Shown one piece after another: positions 32,399 through 35,260 of a stretch of 35,260 bases of DNA. This DNA is from Bacteroidales bacterium (GTDB lineage: Bacteria > Bacteroidota > Bacteroidia > Bacteroidales > F082). The notes under the pieces were generated by a model. The model searched no databases, was not told the origin of the DNA, and saw nothing but the letters and a program-made list of their open reading frames with translations. The translations under genes were made by a program, and so were the position numbers. Within the stretch, counting starts at the first letter, position 1. Each line of letters begins with the position of its first letter. The DNA is taken from contig JAEFAE010000031.1 in NCBI GenBank assembly GCA_016291135.1, positions 1 through 35,260 of the forward strand, written 5' to 3'.

Positions 32399-32432
32399 CA
32401 AAAATAAAAAAAAGTCCAAAAAAAATACCAAA
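32399..32432 (-). promoter_or_regulatory. Promoter for the M48 gene: TTTG (-33) and TATTTTTG (-7)
   Basis: On the minus strand TTTG (32432-32429) and TATTTTTG (32406-32399) are 22 nt apart, and TAnnTTTG is matched exactly. The predicted transcript has a leader of about 65 nt containing the 14-bp hairpin. Confidence 0.6.
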
Positions 32433-32437
32433 AACGC

Positions 32438-32466
32438 TTGCATGTTTCAAAATTAATGTATTTTTG
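32438..32466 (+). promoter_or_regulatory. Promoter for the SPFH operon: TTG (-33) and TATTTTTG (-7)
   Basis: TTG at 32438-32440 and TATTTTTG at 32459-32466 are separated by 18 nt; the ATG of the SPFH gene is at 32500. The promoter is arranged divergently to that of the M48 gene in the same AT-rich gap. Confidence 0.65.
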
Positions 32467-32499
32467 CTATGTCAAAACAATATCAAAATAATATCATAT

Positions 32500-33438
32500 A
32501 TGGAAACGAAAGAATTTGAATTTAAGGGTTTTACGATGAATGGATTCATCGCATTGTTTATTGAAATTGCCATCTTTGCGTTATGCATCTTGGGATTTGT
32601 ATTGGTAGAGACCTATCCGATACTCCCGCTTTTCTCGGTGATCGGGGCATTGCTGGCCGTCATCCTGCCTATCGGCTTCCGTAAGCTGGAACCGAACGAG
32701 GCCATGGTGATGCTGTTCTTCGGCAAGTATAGAGGCACCTTCACCAAGACGGGTTTCCATTGGGTGAATCCTTTCATGACCTCTAAGAAGGTCTCCCTGC
32801 GTGCCCGTAACCTCAACCCTGACAACATCAAGGTGAACGACAAGACGGGTAACCCCATCATGATCGGCCAGATCCTGGTTTGGAGGCTGAAGGACACCTA
32901 CAAAGCCATGTTCGAGATCGACTCGCAGACCATGGCTGGGGGTGGCTCGGGCACGGCTCCCGTGACGGTCAGCAACCGGATGCGCGCCTTCGAGAGCTTC
33001 ATTCAGGTGCAGAGCGACGCCGCCTTACGTGAGGTAGCGGGAATGTACGCCTACGACGAAAACGAAGCTGAGAATGGTGAGTTGACCCTGCGTTCAGGTG
33101 GCTCCGAGATCAATGAGGTGTTGCTGTCCAAACTCAATGAACGTTTGAGCATGTCGGGTCTGGAGGTGCTGGAGGCCCGTATCAACTATCTGGCCTATTC
33201 GCCAGAGATTGCTGCGGTGATGCTCCGCCGTCAGCAGGCGGCCGCCATCATCTCTGCCCGTGAGAAGATCGTGGAAGGTGCCGTCTCGATGGTCAAGATG
33301 GCCTTGGACAAGCTGAAGGACGAAGGCGTGGTCGAACTCGACGAGGAACGCAAGGCCGCCATGGTGAGCAACCTGATGGTGGTGCTCTGCGCCGACGAGT
33401 CGGCCCAGCCGGTGGTCAACACGGGATCGCTTTATTAA
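32500..33438 (+). CDS. SPFH/Band 7 domain membrane protein
   Basis: 312 aa. Two adjacent membrane helices near the N-terminus (about 15-35 and 41-60) anchor an SPFH/prohibitin-type domain: LEPNEAMVMLFFGKYRGTFTKTGFHWVNPF, then VSLRARNLNPDNIKVNDKTGNPIMIGQILVWRLKD and a helical region with ALREVAGMYAYDENE and RRQQAAAIISAREKIVEGA. Such proteins build large cage-like assemblies that organise membrane patches and often surround membrane proteases. The protein is likely in the inner membrane. The start METKEFEFKGF was chosen because the preceding open stretch crosses the M48 hairpin and both promoters. It opens an operon with a DUF3784-like protein and a CPBP protease; 96 nt separate the first two genes. 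Confidence 0.93.
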   Translation: METKEFEFKGFTMNGFIALFIEIAIFALCILGFVLVETYPILPLFSVIGALLAVILPIGFRKLEPNEAMVMLFFGKYRGTFTKTGFHWVNPFMTSKKVSLRARNLNPDNIKVNDKTGNPIMIGQILVWRLKDTYKAMFEIDSQTMAGGGSGTAPVTVSNRMRAFESFIQVQSDAALREVAGMYAYDENEAENGELTLRSGGSEINEVLLSKLNERLSMSGLEVLEARINYLAYSPEIAAVMLRRQQAAAIISAREKIVEGAVSMVKMALDKLKDEGVVELDEERKAAMVSNLMVVLCADESAQPVVNTGSLY

Positions 33439-33493
33439 CGACCCTTTAGGGGTCGCCTATGGGTAGCCACGGGGGTGACCCTTGGTCAACCCC
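33439..33493 (+). terminator. Two-hairpin element, copy 2, after the SPFH gene
   Basis: Directly after the stop, cgaccc (33439-33444) pairs with gggtcg (33450-33455). The linker cctat and gggtagcc follow. The second inverted repeat is ggggtgacc (33472-33480) with ggtcaacccc (33484-33493), which contains one extra base. The layout copies 9400-9451. It may end or attenuate transcription between the SPFH gene and its downstream partner. Confidence 0.6.
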
Positions 33494-33534
33494 TGGGACA
33501 AAAAATTGTATAATGACAAAAAAAAGTGTTTAAT

Positions 33535-34326
33535 ATGGGATATGTTGTTTTAGCAGCGGGATTGGTGTTGATTGTGACGGCTTGGGCCTGCTACCAATAC
33601 CCGAATATTATCAACCCTTACGGCAATCTTCCGCCAGAGCGTAAGGAATTGGTTCATATCGAAGGACTAAAAAAAGCGTGTGCTATCATTTTAGGGGTGA
33701 CGGGCTTTCTGCTGGTTGTCACGGCAGCGCTGCACCTGACCAAGGTCATTGACGAAGATGTCTGTGGCGTGACGTTGATGGTGCTGGTGTTCGCCATGAT
33801 GGTGCCTTTGTCCATCGCCATGAAACGATACAATGCTTTTGGACGCGACCAATCCAGATCCAACATTAGGTTTGTTCGGGATGAGATGTCGCTTGGCCAA
33901 GACAAGTCTGGTAAACTGGTAAAATCCGGCAAGGCAGCCCAAATAGCATGGGGTTTCACCTGGGTTGTCATGATTTTTGCGGCTTTAAGTTTGGCTTTGA
34001 GCTTCCGTCCAACACGCATTACGGTGGGAGAGGAGGTCGTCAAGATCTCGGGCATGTACGGACGCGAAATCCCCGCTTCCGACATCGTCTCGGTGGATTT
34101 GCTCGATGCGATGCCACCCATCGCCATGCGCACCAACGGTTCCAATACAGGAAATAGGCTCAAAGGCCATTTCAAGCTCAAGAGTGGCGAAAAGTGCATG
34201 ATCTTTGTCGTTAAGCAAGCTCCATACATTGAACTGCGCACCACCGACGCGCTCTATTATCTTAATGCTGATGGCAAGGAAGAAACCGAACACCTATTCC
34301 AACAACTCAAGCAAGTGAAACCATGA
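33535..34326 (+). CDS. DUF3784/PH-like membrane protein
   Basis: 263 aa. The N-terminal part (about 1-95) has hydrophobic segments at 3-19, 48-67 and 75-95 with PNIINPYGNLPPERK between the first two; this is the pattern of DUF3784-like small membrane proteins. A fourth hydrophobic segment is at about 140-165. The C-terminal third (VGEEVVKISGMYGREIPASDIVSVDLLDAMP, then RLKGHFKLKSGEKCMIFVVKQAPYIELRT) looks like a bacterial PH-type beta domain of the sort found in Bacteroidetes membrane proteins. Function is unknown. ATG 33535 is preferred to an upstream GTG that adds three residues. The stop overlaps the next start (ATGA), so it is coupled to the CPBP protease. Confidence 0.8.
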   Translation: MGYVVLAAGLVLIVTAWACYQYPNIINPYGNLPPERKELVHIEGLKKACAIILGVTGFLLVVTAALHLTKVIDEDVCGVTLMVLVFAMMVPLSIAMKRYNAFGRDQSRSNIRFVRDEMSLGQDKSGKLVKSGKAAQIAWGFTWVVMIFAALSLALSFRPTRITVGEEVVKISGMYGREIPASDIVSVDLLDAMPPIAMRTNGSNTGNRLKGHFKLKSGEKCMIFVVKQAPYIELRTTDALYYLNADGKEETEHLFQQLKQVKP

Positions 34327-35231
34327 AAAAAGCCATAAGATTTTCGATCATCGTCTGCCTGTTCAGCTGGGCGATGTTTGCCGTGGCCCACTGGGGCTTC
34401 GGCATGGGAGCGGATACCCCCGTTGGGTTCATGCTCTTCTCAACTGTCTATATGTTTTTTCCGCTCATCACGGCCTTGGTGTTGCAGGCCATCGACAAGG
34501 AGAAGTTCAACCATACCGGCTTGGTCAACTTCAAGATCAAATGGTCGTGGCTGGTGGCTTGGCTGTTGCCGTTAGTGATGACGTTGGCTTGCATTTGCGT
34601 CAATGGGCTGATGCCTGGCGTATCGCTGCAATACAATGCCGAGCAGCTCATCAACCAATATCATGTACCTGAGGAGCAGCAGGAGCTGGTGCGTGCACAA
34701 TTGGGACAGATGCCCGCCTATTTGATGATCATTCTTACTTTGGTTAGCGGGTTGATGGCAGGTATCTCTGTCAACGCCCTTGCCGCCTTCGGTGAGGAAT
34801 ACGGTTGGCGCAACTACCTTGTCGGCGCCTTGCGCGAGGTGAAGTTCTGGAAGGCCGCCTTGTTCATCGGCGTCGTGTGGGGCATTTGGCATTTCCCCCT
34901 TATCTTGATGGGCCACAACTACCCGAACGAGCCGCGATGGGGCGTCTTGCTGATGGTGGTGATGTGTATCCTGTTGGGTGTCATTGAGCTGTATTTCGTG
35001 TTGAAGTCCAAGTCGATGGTGGTGGCAGCTATCATGCACGGCACATACAATGCCGTCGCTGGGGTGGTCATCTATTGCACGTTGGGTGGCAACGATTTCG
35101 TGAACGGCATGCCTGGCCTGTCGGGTTTCATCGTCATGGCCGTAGCCATCCTCTTTATCTGGATTTATGACAAATACGTCTCCAAGGACCTCCTTTTGGC
35201 GAAGACCATAGGTGAAGCGTTGGAAAGGTGA
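34323..35231 (+). CDS. CPBP family intramembrane glutamic endopeptidase
   Basis: 302 aa with about eight membrane segments. It belongs to the CPBP (CAAX protease/bacteriocin-processing, Abi) family. The catalytic motifs are EEYGWRNYL (E158, E159, R163), the WGIWH segment (H190), and HGTYNA near 239-244; all are intact. Members of the family cleave peptides inside the membrane and have been linked to bacteriocin maturation or self-immunity and to processing of prenylated proteins; the substrate here is unknown. It is translationally coupled to the DUF3784-like protein and follows the SPFH protein, an arrangement that would fit a membrane-protease complex. The next ATG lies 3 nt after its stop. 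Confidence 0.94.
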   Translation: MKKAIRFSIIVCLFSWAMFAVAHWGFGMGADTPVGFMLFSTVYMFFPLITALVLQAIDKEKFNHTGLVNFKIKWSWLVAWLLPLVMTLACICVNGLMPGVSLQYNAEQLINQYHVPEEQQELVRAQLGQMPAYLMIILTLVSGLMAGISVNALAAFGEEYGWRNYLVGALREVKFWKAALFIGVVWGIWHFPLILMGHNYPNEPRWGVLLMVVMCILLGVIELYFVLKSKSMVVAAIMHGTYNAVAGVVIYCTLGGNDFVNGMPGLSGFIVMAVAILFIWIYDKYVSKDLLLAKTIGEALER

Positions 35232-35234
35232 GCT

Positions 35235-35260
35235 ATGGCGAAGGAGAAAGACAATAGTAC
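35235..35260 (+). CDS. Start of the next gene in the SPFH operon (3' partial)
   Basis: An ATG 3 nt after the CPBP stop opens a frame reading MAKEKDNST before the window ends. That is too short to identify. By inference only, small Arc-like ribbon-helix-helix proteins that begin with a Lys-rich MAKxK stretch often sit downstream of SPFH genes in Bacteroidetes. Confidence 0.35.

Overview
The window reads as chromosomal DNA from a Bacteroidetes bacterium, most likely an uncultured Bacteroidales with a fairly GC-rich genome. Four things point there. Promoters match the Bacteroidetes -7 element TAnnTTTG (TATCTTTG, TATTTTTG, TAATTTTG, TACTTTTG) with few Shine-Dalgarno sequences. A type IX secretion sorting domain is present at 3080-3223. 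There are many SPII lipoproteins and a TonB-dependent receptor. Several gene families are typical of the phylum: fused NfnAB, DUF6427-like, DUF3784-like, and a GH3-serine hydrolase fusion. The set of rubrerythrin, rubredoxin and flavodiiron protein fits an anaerobe. No tRNA, rRNA, CRISPR array or transposase was found.

Layout. 1-285 is the 3' end of a surface protein. About 286-3075 is a distinctly AT-rich island with a possible uracil-DNA-glycosylase-fold protein and a modular lipoprotein. It ends in frame against a GC-rich stump of a type IX-secreted protein (3080-3223), which is followed by two strong terminators. 3601-6264 (minus) is a compact O2/NO/peroxide defence operon: rubrerythrin, a 53-aa rubredoxin, a flavin reductase-rubredoxin and a flavodiiron protein. 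6375-9374 holds a DnaQ-like exonuclease and the fused NfnAB transhydrogenase. 9485-12705 holds a small unknown protein, a YwqK/MORN-like exported protein and a TonB-dependent receptor.

12754-20418 is a long co-directional run: ahcY, a large membrane-anchored TPR-like protein, a GT4 glycosyltransferase, purD, a polytopic membrane protein and rnhB, with spacings of 4-23 nt or ATGA overlaps. 20521-26517 is a second tight operon: a lipoprotein with a propeller-like C-terminus, a thioredoxin-like protein and a NagZ-like/serine hydrolase fusion. yqgE (minus) is divergent from murL-murD2 (27202-29821). That pair makes the D-glutamate-containing peptidoglycan precursor by adding L-Glu and then epimerising it on the nucleotide-linked peptide. 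29900-32326 (minus) encodes an M48 metalloprotease lipoprotein and a beta-helix lipoprotein. 32500 to the end is an SPFH protein, a DUF3784/PH-like membrane protein, a CPBP protease and the first codons of another gene.

The strongest biology is the MurL/MurD2 route, the complete redox-defence operon (including a rubredoxin gene short enough to be missed), the T9SS stump at the edge of the AT-rich island, and a two-hairpin intergenic element present in two copies. Everything here is read by eye. Family assignments rest on recognised motifs and none was checked by database search.
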